Origin: JBIOUF01 sp044866695 | GTDB lineage: Bacteria; Actinomycetota; Actinomycetes; Propionibacteriales; Nocardioidaceae | Reading direction: 5' to 3' | Assembly: GCA_044866695.1 (NCBI GenBank) | Contig: JBIOUF010000268.1 | Coordinates: 1 to 39,182 of the forward strand | Length of the DNA stretch: 39,182 bases | Shown here: positions 1 through 7,198 of the stretch, one piece after another | Position numbering within the stretch: the first letter of the stretch is position 1 | How the letters are laid out: every line of letters begins with the position of its first letter | Notes under the pieces: generated by a model | Seen by the model: only the letters and a program-made list of their open reading frames with translations | Told to the model about the DNA's origin: nothing | Database searches by the model: none | Program-made: the position numbers and the translations under genes

Positions 1-4
1 GGGG

Positions 5-207
5 CCCACACACGGTGATTGAGGAGCGAGCCTGCGAGCGTCTCGAAATCACCAGCACCGAACACCCGACCCGTGCCGCGGGGCGGTGGTTTCGAGACGG
101 GCTCGCCTAGCGGCTCGCCCTCCTCAACCACCGGGGGGACCCACACACGGTGATTGAGGAGCGAGCCTGCGAGCGTCTCGAAATCACCGGCACCGAACAC
201 CCGACCC
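5..207. repeat. Intergenic hairpin repeats with a 135-bp-spaced direct repeat
   Basis: Positions 5-72 and 140-207 are a 68-bp direct repeat with a single mismatch (54 versus 189). Each copy contains an imperfect palindrome that opens with GGTGATT and closes with AATCACC (14-53 and 149-188). Between them, 85-132 is a third, related palindrome opening GGTGGTTTCGAGACG and closing with CTCAACCACC. A relative of this third one recurs at 32446-32489. The layout resembles REP-type extragenic palindromes. No gene is visible in 1-274. Confidence 0.8.
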
Positions 208-274
208 CACCCGAACGACCCACCACCGGCCGTGCCAGGCCGCGCCGTACCCTCGAGTCGAGAGGAGCCCGGTC

Positions 275-553
275 ATGGCCGACGAGAAGGCGGGTCCGGC
301 ACGCTACCCCTGGTTCGGCGTGCCGCCGGACCGGCGCCCCCGGCCGGCCGCCAACGAGCCGGCCCTCACCGGCAAGCGCGTCATCCTCTCCACGCCCGAG
401 GGCTTCATCTACGACATGCGCGCCTTCAGCGAGATCTACACCGACGGCGAGGGCACCGCGCTCGTCGACATCCTCACCGAGCGCAACTACTACGCGGGCC
501 GGCACGACAACCCGTCCCCCTGGCCGGTCCACCTGGTCTGGGTGGACGGCTAG
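275..553 (+). CDS. Small conserved-looking hypothetical protein (92 aa)
   Basis: I do not recognise a family. The ATG at 275 is preceded by a purine-rich GAGAGGAG about ten bases upstream, which supports this start. The protein is soluble, with no signal peptide or membrane segment. A proline/arginine-rich N-terminus is followed by a compact part with FIYDMRAFSEIY near residues 44-55 and a C-terminal tail ending HLVWVDG. Codon usage has the strong third-position GC of its neighbours, so it is very likely real. Its stop overlaps by four bases the stop of the convergent helicase gene (both within CTAG, 550-553), leaving no room for a terminator between them. Confidence 0.7.
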   Translation: MADEKAGPARYPWFGVPPDRRPRPAANEPALTGKRVILSTPEGFIYDMRAFSEIYTDGEGTALVDILTERNYYAGRHDNPSPWPVHLVWVDG

Positions 554-2760
554 CCGTCCGTGTCGAGGGTGCGGGCGGGACGCTCCTCGGAACCGCCGGG
601 GCCGGTCGAGACCGTCACCAGGCGCTGGGTGGCGCGGGTGAGGACGACGTACAGGGTGGCGTGGCCGGTGCTGGACTCGGCCTCGATCTCGTCCGGCTGC
701 ACCACGACGATCCCGTCGAACTCCAGGCCCTTGGTGTCCAGGCCGGTGAGCACGACGACCCGGGCGTCGTCGCCCGAGGAGGCGTCGGCGTGCTCGGGCC
801 AGGAGCGCAGCCACCGCTCCACCGCGGCGGCTCGCGCTCGCGGCGCCACGACGCCTACCGTCCCGGCCACCTCGCCGACCAGCTCGGCGAGGGCCGCGCG
901 CACGCCGGCCTCCAGGTCCTCGACCATGCGCTGCGAAGGCTCCACGCCCGTCGCGCGCACGGCCGCCGGGAGGTCGGCGTCCAGGCCGCTGCGGGAGGCG
1001 TACGCGGCGGCGTACTCGTAGATCTCCTTGCTGTTGCGGTAGTTGGTGCCGAGGTGGAACCGGTGCCGGGGCTTGTCGTGCAGCGCCGTGTCGCGCGCGG
1101 CGTCGGCGTCCGCGGGCACCGGCCAGGACGACTGCGCGGGGTCGCCGACGACCGTCCACGTGGCCGCCCGTCCCCGGCGTCCCACCATCCGCCACTGCAT
1201 CGGCGAGAGGTCCTGGGCCTCGTCGACCAGCACGTGCGCGTAGCCGTCGTCCTCGACCCTGCCGATCGGGCGGGGCGCGCCGTCGACCCGGTCCGCCACG
1301 GTGGTCAGCTCCGGCATCTCCTCCGACACGAGATGGGCCAGCGGGTCCGGGTCCGCGTCGGGTCCGCGTCCGGGCGGGTCGCCGAGCAGGTAGCGCAGCT
1401 CGTCGACCAGCGCGACGTCCTCCACCGACAGCCCATCGTCGGCCCACGACCCGCTCAGCAGCTCGGCGTCGCCGGGGTGGAGCACTCCTTCGCCGACGCG
1501 GGCCAGCAGCCCGGGGTCGCGCAGCCAGCCGAGCACCTCCACGGCGTCCAGCGCCGGCCACCAGGCGCGGGCGAAGCCGACGAACCTGTCGTCGCCGAGC
1601 ATGGCGTCGTCGAAGTGGTCCCGCCCGCGGTCAAGCGCCCGGTCGCCGCGGACCTGCCGCCACAGCGCGTCCAGCAGCGCCGGGGCGACCCGGTGCACGC
1701 CGCGGTTGCGGCGGCCCTGAGAGAGCAGGTGGCGGCGCACCCGGGACAGGTCGCCCGGCGTGAGGACGAGGATCTCGTCGCGGTAGAAGACCCGGAACTC
1801 CCGCGGTGCGCCGGGGACCGGCTGCCGCACCGTGCGCCGCAGCAGCTCGGCCATCCGCGCGGCTCCCTTGACCTCGGCCACCCGGGCGGCGTCGTGCCGG
1901 CCGGCGTGGATGCCGTCGACCACCTCGCCGACGGACCGCAGCGCCACCGCGGTCTCCCCGAGCGACGGGAGCACGCGCTCGATGTAGCGCATGAACACCC
2001 CGGACGGGCCCACCACCAGCACCCCGCCGCGTTCGTAGCGGGCCCGGTCGGTGTAGAGCAGGTACGCCGCCCGGTGCAGCGCCACCACGGTCTTGCCCGT
2101 TCCCGGGCCGCCGCTGATCATCACGACGCCCTTGGTGGGCGCCCGGATCGCCTGGTCCTGCTCGGCCTGGATGGTGGCGACGATGGAGTGCATGGACCGG
2201 TCGCGCGCCCTGGACAGCTGCGCCATGAGGGCGCCCTCGCCCAGGACCACCAGGTCGCCACCGGCCTCGGCGTCCAGCAGCTCGTCCTCGGCGCCGACTA
2301 CCCGGGAGCCGACGCTGCGCAGCACCCGCCGCCGCACGACGCCGCGGGGGTCGGTCGGGGTGGCCTGGTAGAAGACCGCCGCGACCGGCGCCCGCCAGTC
2401 GACCAGGAGGGAGTCGCGGTGCTCGTCGCGCAGCCCGATGCGGCCGACGTAGCGAGGTCCGCCGGAGGCGGGGTCGCGCAGGTCCAGCCGGCCGAAGACC
2501 AGGCCCTCGTGCGCGGCGTCGAGCACGGCGATCCGTCGCGCGGCCTGGTACACCATCGCGTCGCGCTCCACCAGGCCGCCCTCGTGACCCAGGCTGCCGC
2601 GACCGTGTCCCTCGCGGGCCAGCGCCTCGGCGTTGCGCGTCGACCGCTCGAGCTGCCGGTAGACCCGGTCCACGAACCGCTGCTCGGTCGCCAGCTCGCG
2701 GGCGACGACGCCGTCGTGGTCGGCGTCCTGGGTGGCGACGTGGGTGGCGTCGACGGTCAC
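550..2760 (-). CDS. helD: HelD-type RNA polymerase-associated UvrD-like helicase
   Basis: Superfamily 1 ATPase of 736 aa. HelD proteins bind RNA polymerase and pry it off nucleic acid to recycle stalled enzyme; actinobacterial members can also protect against rifamycins. Visible signatures are an N-terminal coiled-coil-like region (about 1-60), DWRAPVAAVFYQ near 121-132, Walker A GGPGTGKT at 217-224, VDEAQD near 512, GDPAQS, TNYRNSKEI, GLDTKGLEFD, and a C-terminal VVLTRATQ. The N-terminal arm and DWRAP segment distinguish HelD from UvrD, Rep and PcrA. I chose the GTG at 2760 because GAGGAG lies ten bases upstream; the open frame continues further upstream without conserved sequence. The start lies 91 bp downstream of the crotonase gene on the same strand. 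Whether it is the HelR-like rifamycin-resistance type cannot be told from motifs alone. Confidence 0.9.
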   Translation of the reverse strand: MTVDATHVATQDADHDGVVARELATEQRFVDRVYRQLERSTRNAEALAREGHGRGSLGHEGGLVERDAMVYQAARRIAVLDAAHEGLVFGRLDLRDPASGGPRYVGRIGLRDEHRDSLLVDWRAPVAAVFYQATPTDPRGVVRRRVLRSVGSRVVGAEDELLDAEAGGDLVVLGEGALMAQLSRARDRSMHSIVATIQAEQDQAIRAPTKGVVMISGGPGTGKTVVALHRAAYLLYTDRARYERGGVLVVGPSGVFMRYIERVLPSLGETAVALRSVGEVVDGIHAGRHDAARVAEVKGAARMAELLRRTVRQPVPGAPREFRVFYRDEILVLTPGDLSRVRRHLLSQGRRNRGVHRVAPALLDALWRQVRGDRALDRGRDHFDDAMLGDDRFVGFARAWWPALDAVEVLGWLRDPGLLARVGEGVLHPGDAELLSGSWADDGLSVEDVALVDELRYLLGDPPGRGPDADPDPLAHLVSEEMPELTTVADRVDGAPRPIGRVEDDGYAHVLVDEAQDLSPMQWRMVGRRGRAATWTVVGDPAQSSWPVPADADAARDTALHDKPRHRFHLGTNYRNSKEIYEYAAAYASRSGLDADLPAAVRATGVEPSQRMVEDLEAGVRAALAELVGEVAGTVGVVAPRARAAAVERWLRSWPEHADASSGDDARVVVLTGLDTKGLEFDGIVVVQPDEIEAESSTGHATLYVVLTRATQRLVTVSTGPGGSEERPARTLDTDG

Positions 2761-2851
2761 GGGCTCGAGGCTCCTCGAGGTCGGCAGGCCCGTGGGAGCG
2801 GGCCGTACGGACGAGTGCGGAACGGGACAGTCTATCCGCCGGCGCGGCGGG

Positions 2852-3610
2852 TCAGCGGCGCCGGTCCAGGAACGCCTGCATGGCCTCGCGCGCCTCGGGC
2901 GAGCCGAACAGCCGCGCGGAGAGCGTGGCCATCTCCGCGCCGTGCGCGTCGAGGCGGGCGACCAGGGGCGCGGTGAGCAGCCGCTTGGTCTCGCGGAGCC
3001 CTTGTGGGTGGCCCTTCGCGAGCACCGCGCAGACCTCCCGCACCGCGTCGTCGAGCTCCTCCGGCGGCACGGCACGGGTCACCAGCCCGGCCCCGGCCGC
3101 GGTGTCGCCGTCGAACACCTCCCCGCCCAGACACGTCAGCGCGGCGGCGCGGCTGGTCATTCGCGGCAGCACGGTCAGCGAGATCACCGCCGGCGCCAGC
3201 CCGAGCCGCACCTCGGTCAGCGCGAAGGTCGCGTCCCTGGAGGCCACCGCAACGTCACAGGCGGCGACCAGACCGATGCCACCGGCCCGGACCGGACCGT
3301 GCACGCGCGCGACCACCGGCTTCGGGCCGGCCAGGACCTGCCGCTGCAGGGCCACCAACGCCCGCGAGGTCGCCTCCATGCCGTCGGCGACCGCCTCGGT
3401 CAGGTCCGCGCCGGAGCAGAACACCGGCCCGGCCGCGCGCAGCAGCAGCACGTCGGCGTCCGCGTCGGCATACCCCCGGTCCAGCGCCTCCCCCAGGCCC
3501 GCCACCAGCCGCCGCGACAGCGCGTTGCGGTTGCCCGGTGAGTCCAGGGTCAGCGTCGCCACCCGGTCCGCGGCCTGGTAGTGGACCGGCCCGTCGACGT
3601 CGTTCGGCAT
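2852..3610 (-). CDS. Enoyl-CoA hydratase/isomerase (crotonase) family protein
   Basis: Crotonase-fold protein of 252 aa, acting on an acyl-CoA thioester in the cytoplasm. The CoA/oxyanion-hole motif FCSGADL and the second oxyanion segment RAGGIGLVAACD are present. The glutamate of the TEVRLGLAP segment matches the second catalytic Glu of rat enoyl-CoA hydratase. The first catalytic Glu, normally just after the GG of the second segment, is replaced in GGIGL, as in LiuC-like and other non-classical crotonases, so the exact reaction (hydration, isomerisation or other) is uncertain. The ATG at 3610 follows GAGGATGGGG; a longer frame from 3643 would overlap the divergent gene start at 3642 and is less likely. 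Nothing else in the neighbourhood identifies a pathway. Confidence 0.85.
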   Translation of the reverse strand: MPNDVDGPVHYQAADRVATLTLDSPGNRNALSRRLVAGLGEALDRGYADADADVLLLRAAGPVFCSGADLTEAVADGMEATSRALVALQRQVLAGPKPVVARVHGPVRAGGIGLVAACDVAVASRDATFALTEVRLGLAPAVISLTVLPRMTSRAAALTCLGGEVFDGDTAAGAGLVTRAVPPEELDDAVREVCAVLAKGHPQGLRETKRLLTAPLVARLDAHGAEMATLSARLFGSPEAREAMQAFLDRRR

Positions 3611-3641
3611 CGCCCCATCCTCACACGGGTACACGACGACC

Positions 3642-4661
3642 ATGAGCAGCTCGGGCCGCTACGTCACGCGGGGCACGGAGTACGAGCGGGACACCCGCTA
3701 CATCACCGACCGGGTCACCGCCGACGGCCGGGACGGGTGGCCGGTCGAGCCGGGCCGCTACCGGCTGGTCGCCGCCCGGGCCTGTCCGTGGGCCAGCCGC
3801 GCGGTCGTCGTACGGCGCCTGCTCGGCCTCGAGGACGTGCTGAGCATGGGGCTGTGCGGACCGGTCCACGACGAGCACAGCTGGACCTTCGACCTCGACC
3901 CGGGCGGCGTCGACCCGGTGCTGGGCATCAAGCGGCTGGAGGAGGCGTACTTCGCCAGGTTTCCCGGCTACGACAAGGGCATCACGGTGCCGGCCCTGGT
4001 CGACGTGCCCAGCGGCCGGGTCGTGACCAACGACTTCGCCAGGCTCACCCTCGACCTGTCCACGCAGTGGCGTGAGCACCACCGCGAGGGAGCGCCCGAC
4101 CTGTACCCCGAGCCGCTGCGCGAGGAGATGGACCAGGTCATGCAGCGGGTCTACACCGAGGTCAACAACGGCGTGTACCGATGCGGGTTCGCCGGCTCCC
4201 AGCACGCCTACGACGCGTCGTACCATCGCCTGTTCGCCGCGCTCGAGTGGCTGTCCGAACGCCTGTCGGACCGGCGCTACCTCATGGGCGACACGGTCAC
4301 CGAGGCGGACGTGCGGCTGTTCACCACCCTGGTGCGGTTCGACGCCGTCTACCACGGCCACTTCAAGTGCAACCGGCACAAGCTCACCGAGATGCCGGTG
4401 CTGTGGGCGTACGCGCGCGACCTGTACCAGACCCCCGGCTTCGGCGACACCGTCGACTTCGCACAGGTCAAGCAGCACTACTACGTCGTCCACGAGGACA
4501 TCAACCCGAGCGGGATCGTCCCGCGGGGACCGGAACTCTCCGGGTGGCTCCGCCCGCACGGCCGCGAGCGCCTGGGCGGCCGGCCGTTCGGCGACGGCAC
4601 CCCGCCCGGGCCGGTGCGCGAGGGCGAGATCGTGCCACCCGACCACACGCCAGGGCCCTGA
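3642..4661 (+). CDS. Glutathionyl-hydroquinone reductase-like (Xi-class GST) protein
   Basis: 339-aa member of the GS-HQR/ECM4/YqjG family, thiol transferases that reductively remove a thiol adduct from hydroquinones. The catalytic cysteine is visible in the thioredoxin-fold active site ACPWAS (Cys48). Other family marks are NNGVYRCGFA, GDTVTEADVRLFTTLVRFD and the C-terminal HYYVVHEDINPSGIVP. Actinobacteria generally make mycothiol rather than glutathione, so the physiological thiol may be mycothiol; that is inference. The gene is divergent from the crotonase gene with 31 bp between starts, so promoters must overlap. The C-terminal tail of about 30 residues after LSGWLRPHG is rich in Pro/Gly and probably disordered. 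Confidence 0.88.
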   Translation: MSSSGRYVTRGTEYERDTRYITDRVTADGRDGWPVEPGRYRLVAARACPWASRAVVVRRLLGLEDVLSMGLCGPVHDEHSWTFDLDPGGVDPVLGIKRLEEAYFARFPGYDKGITVPALVDVPSGRVVTNDFARLTLDLSTQWREHHREGAPDLYPEPLREEMDQVMQRVYTEVNNGVYRCGFAGSQHAYDASYHRLFAALEWLSERLSDRRYLMGDTVTEADVRLFTTLVRFDAVYHGHFKCNRHKLTEMPVLWAYARDLYQTPGFGDTVDFAQVKQHYYVVHEDINPSGIVPRGPELSGWLRPHGRERLGGRPFGDGTPPGPVREGEIVPPDHTPGP

Positions 4662-4762
4662 AGGCCCACCCGGCGCCCCGCCCTGGCGGCGGAGCGGCGC
4701 CGACGACGGCGGCGGCTATGCTGCCCGGGTCCGGCCGTGGACCGACGAGGGGAACCCCGACC

Positions 4763-5302
4763 ATGAACAAGATGCTGGCGGTCGCTGCCGCCCTCTGCCT
4801 CGCGCTGACCGCCTGTGGCGGCGACGGCGACGGCGGAGGAGGGGAGAGCAACGCCGACCAGGAGAAGGCGGCGGCGAACCTGAAGGCCTACTTCCTCGAG
4901 GAGGGCAAGGACGCCGCGGGGCTGGAGATCACCGACGAGCAGGCCGGCTGTGTCAGCGACGGGGTCGTCGACAAGATCGGCATCACCCAGCTCCAGGACT
5001 ACGGCCTGCTCACCGGCGACCTCGAGGTCGCCGAGGACGCCGACCTCGACGAGGAGGAGATCACCGCCGAGGACGCCGACAGCCTGGCCGGCACCTTCGT
5101 CGACTGCGTCGACGTCAAGGCGCTGATCCAGAAGAACATGGGCGACCTGCCGCAGGCCACCCAGAAGCAGAAGGACTGCATCTCCGACGCCCTCACCGAC
5201 GAGGCGTTGAAGGAGATGCTGTCGCAGGTGTTCCAGGGCAAGGAGAACGAGGCCACCAGCAAGCTGCAGAACGAGATGCTGTCCTGCGTCAAGACGTCGT
5301 AG
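4763..5302 (+). CDS. Putative secreted lipoprotein, acidic, four-cysteine mature part
   Basis: 179-aa protein with a lipoprotein signal: positively charged start MNKM, hydrophobic core, and lipobox LTAC with the lipidated Cys at residue 18, followed by a Gly/Asp linker. The mature part is acidic and helical in character and carries four further cysteines (in QAGCVSD, VDCVD, KDCIS and LSCVK) that could form two disulphides outside the membrane. I know similar lipoproteins in Nocardioides-type genomes but cannot give a function. The ATG follows GACGAGGGG; a -10-like TATGCT lies at 4717-4722, leaving a leader of roughly 35 bases. A hairpin overlaps the stop. Confidence 0.8.
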   Translation: MNKMLAVAAALCLALTACGGDGDGGGGESNADQEKAAANLKAYFLEEGKDAAGLEITDEQAGCVSDGVVDKIGITQLQDYGLLTGDLEVAEDADLDEEEITAEDADSLAGTFVDCVDVKALIQKNMGDLPQATQKQKDCISDALTDEALKEMLSQVFQGKENEATSKLQNEMLSCVKTS

Positions 5303-5312
5303 CGACGACGTC
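5293..5312 (+). terminator. Short hairpin over the lipoprotein stop codon
   Basis: Perfect 8-bp stem GACGTCGT / ACGACGTC with a 4-base loop AGCG. It includes the TAG stop at 5300-5302 and has no T-run. It could be a transcript-end hairpin, but the palindrome is short. Confidence 0.35.
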
Positions 5313-5353
5313 GCGGGTCAGTTCCCATGGCGCAGCACGTTGACGGGCTGAGC

Positions 5354-5417
5354 CCGCCAGAGTACCGGCTCGACCACCAAGATTGCCGGCTCGACCCGCC
5401 AAGATTGCCGGCTCGAC
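5354..5417. repeat. Three-unit tandem repeat, locus 1 of 4
   Basis: Three consecutive units of about 20-22 bp with the core CCAAGATTGCCGGCTCGAC; the first is diverged (CCAGAGTACCGGCTCGA). It lies between two convergent genes. The same family, again with three units, is at 15961-16026, 32339-32404 (inverted) and 37559-37624. The remaining intergenic sequence 5313-5353 shows nothing else. Confidence 0.85.
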
Positions 5418-5425
5418 GTGCTGGG

Positions 5426-6283
5426 TCAGCCGTGGTCGCCGGAGAGCACCGCGATGGCCTCGGCGATGCGCAGGCTGGCCGGCGGGCCGTCGATGGTCAC
5501 CGTCCCGTCGACGTCGCGCCAGGCGCCGCCGTTGACCCGGAACCTCGCCGTGTAGGTCACCGCTACGCTCGGCTCGACGGTCACGTGGGCGTCGAAGTAC
5601 TTGTGCACGATGTCCTTGGCCGGGTACGGCGCGCCCGGCGTCGAGGTCGTGGCTGCCTCGCCGTCGCCGAAGCTCCACGCGAACGAGGCGGGCGTCGCCT
5701 CCACCTGGACCCGCTGTCCGAGCAGGGTGAGGTCGCGGGTCACGGTCTGTGGTTCGGCGTAGAAGATGGTGTCGAAGTTGACCAGCGTCTTGTCCTCCGG
5801 CTGGATCCGAACCTCCAGCGCGGGCAGCCCGATCCGGCGCAGGGCGTTGAGGACGACAGCCGAGGTGACCTGCGGTCGGGCGACCACCGGTGCCGTAGCG
5901 GTCTCGCCGCCACGGCACTGCGTGCCAAGGGGCGCCAGCGAACCGTTGGGTCGCCGCCCCCAAAGGCGGAACATCAGCTGGACCGGATCTGGACACGCCT
6001 GCGCAGCTCGGCACACCGACGCACTGACATCCGCTGGATCGGTTGAGCAGTTGGTACTCCAGTGAAACTCGATGTACGGCGAGTGGCCCGAAGAGCTCGC
6101 GGGCGCAGCGCCCGGCGCCGAGGGAACGGTAGCTACTGGCGCGCCACACGTCATATGCGCAACCAGCTGTCCCGCACCCGCGGCAGTCGACCCCCCACAC
6201 CTTGCTGCGGGGTGAGCCGGAGGTGACACCATCACCATGGTGGTGGCCGCGGTCACGAGAGCGAGGATGATCCTGCTGATCAT
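5426..6283 (-). CDS. Secreted protein with a PKD-like domain
   Basis: 285-aa exported protein. The N-terminus MISRIILALVTAATTMV is a signal peptide. The middle holds several cysteines (in MTCGAP, TNCST, ASVCRA, QACPD, TQCRG). The C-terminal third carries ASFAWSFGDGE followed by KYFDAHVTVEP and VTYTARFRVNG, which matches the WxFGDG and beta-sandwich pattern of PKD domains, extracellular protein- or carbohydrate-contact modules. The ATG at 6283 overlaps the stop of the upstream DUF6318-type gene as ATGA, so translation is probably coupled; this decides the start over the longer frame from 6316. DUF6318 and PKD-like secreted proteins commonly sit side by side in Nocardioides genomes, as I recall. 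Precise role unknown; cell-surface. Confidence 0.8.
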   Translation of the reverse strand: MISRIILALVTAATTMVMVSPPAHPAARCGGSTAAGAGQLVAHMTCGAPVATVPSAPGAAPASSSGHSPYIEFHWSTNCSTDPADVSASVCRAAQACPDPVQLMFRLWGRRPNGSLAPLGTQCRGGETATAPVVARPQVTSAVVLNALRRIGLPALEVRIQPEDKTLVNFDTIFYAEPQTVTRDLTLLGQRVQVEATPASFAWSFGDGEAATTSTPGAPYPAKDIVHKYFDAHVTVEPSVAVTYTARFRVNGGAWRDVDGTVTIDGPPASLRIAEAIAVLSGDHG

Positions 6284-6864
6284 GTGGGAACCAGGTCCAG
6301 TCGGGCTACACGCCACACATCACCGATCCAACGGAGGTATAGCGTCATCGGCTGCTTTTGATTGCCCTCCGTCGTGGGAGTCTCATCGTTGGGCTTGTAG
6401 ATATGCTCGGGATGGCGAAAGACGCCTAGATCGAAGACAGGTCTTTCCTGCGGATATGTTGGGACACGGGTGATCGACTGAAGTTCCCATCCTTTCGTCT
6501 CAACATGGCCTCCCCGAGAGTAGATGGTGTCGACGTTATCCGCGATCGCCTCACAAGACTGGCAGCGCTTCAGGGATACCCCCCGTAGGGCGCCGCTGTC
6601 GCCCGTCACGAACGCGTGGTTGATAATCTCGAAGAGATATCGAGTGAACGCCTTCGCGCCCTCCCGCGATAGTTGGCTCGCCTCGGCCGGCAGGGTCGGC
6701 GCCGGACTCTCAGACGGCTCGGTGGGCGAGGCGGAGCTGGTCAGGGGCTCCAGCGGCGCGGGGCTCGGCGCGTCACCGCCGTCACAACCGGCCAGCCCGG
6801 CGACCAGCAGCGCGCCCGCCGCGGTGAGGGCACGCCACCGAACCCCTGGTCCGGCCTGACCCAT
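6280..6864 (-). CDS. DUF6318-like lipoprotein
   Basis: 194-aa lipoprotein with signal peptide and lipobox LAGC (Cys27), then a Pro/Ser/Thr-rich linker to about residue 62. The globular part starts at AKAFTRYLFEIINHAFVTGDSG and contains the paired cysteines of RCQSCEAI, the features I associate with DUF6318. Function unknown; probably anchored outside the membrane. Start ATG follows GAGGGG. The coding sequence 6301-6540 is only about 55% GC by hand count, far below the window, while the signal-peptide and linker part is GC-rich, so the globular domain may be a transferred or fast-evolving segment. It is coupled by ATGA overlap to the PKD-like protein, suggesting the two act together. Confidence 0.8.
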   Translation of the reverse strand: MGQAGPGVRWRALTAAGALLVAGLAGCDGGDAPSPAPLEPLTSSASPTEPSESPAPTLPAEASQLSREGAKAFTRYLFEIINHAFVTGDSGALRGVSLKRCQSCEAIADNVDTIYSRGGHVETKGWELQSITRVPTYPQERPVFDLGVFRHPEHIYKPNDETPTTEGNQKQPMTLYLRWIGDVWRVARLDLVPT

Positions 6865-7198
6865 GCCCGCCCCTCGCGCTCACCGGCGAAGGCCCGGCCC
6901 CTCGCTCGCGAGCCCGCAATCTAGCAACCCTCGCCGGCGGCCTCGACCCGCGCATCCCAGCCTGTGGATACGCCGCGCGCCCCGCCGGGGTCACCGCCCG
7001 CGCCGGCCGGATTGTGGCCGATAACAACACGTCTCTTCGGCGTGTCGCTGTGGTCTGCGGCCACAAGCAGGCATCCCTGCAGGCATCGGCCACAAACCCG
7101 CCGACCGACCGCGGAGCGAACCGAGGGGGTGTAGCAGGTCGAGGGGCGGGCCGGCGGGCGTCTCGAGGGCACCCACCGGGAGCGTGGAACAGTGTCGC
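6865..7198. other. Gene-free spacer holding a palindromic repeat
   Basis: No credible gene. It contains the palindromic repeat at 7012-7095 (separate entry) and, on its left, the upstream region of the DUF6318-type gene. The right part 7096-7198 is downstream of the FadB-type gene and shows no clear terminator to me. Confidence 0.6.
7012..7095. repeat. Palindromic dispersed repeat, copy 1
   Basis: Ends are an 11-bp perfect inverted repeat, TTGTGGCCGAT (7012-7022) and ATCGGCCACAA (7085-7095). An inner GCGGCCACAAGCAGGCATC repeats the right end in direct orientation. A second copy of the family is at 23266-23352. Short open frames through it have a misleading peptide that should not be taken as a gene. 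Confidence 0.8.

Noticed and set aside
154..2976. 940-codon + strand frame
   Set aside because: It overlaps helD in antisense and the 92-aa gene out of frame. The helD frame carries all SF1 motifs, so this frame is a shadow.
6988..7120. Small peptide genes within the palindromic repeats
   Set aside because: Their frames change between copies and follow the inverted-repeat structure; no ribosome site or conserved start.
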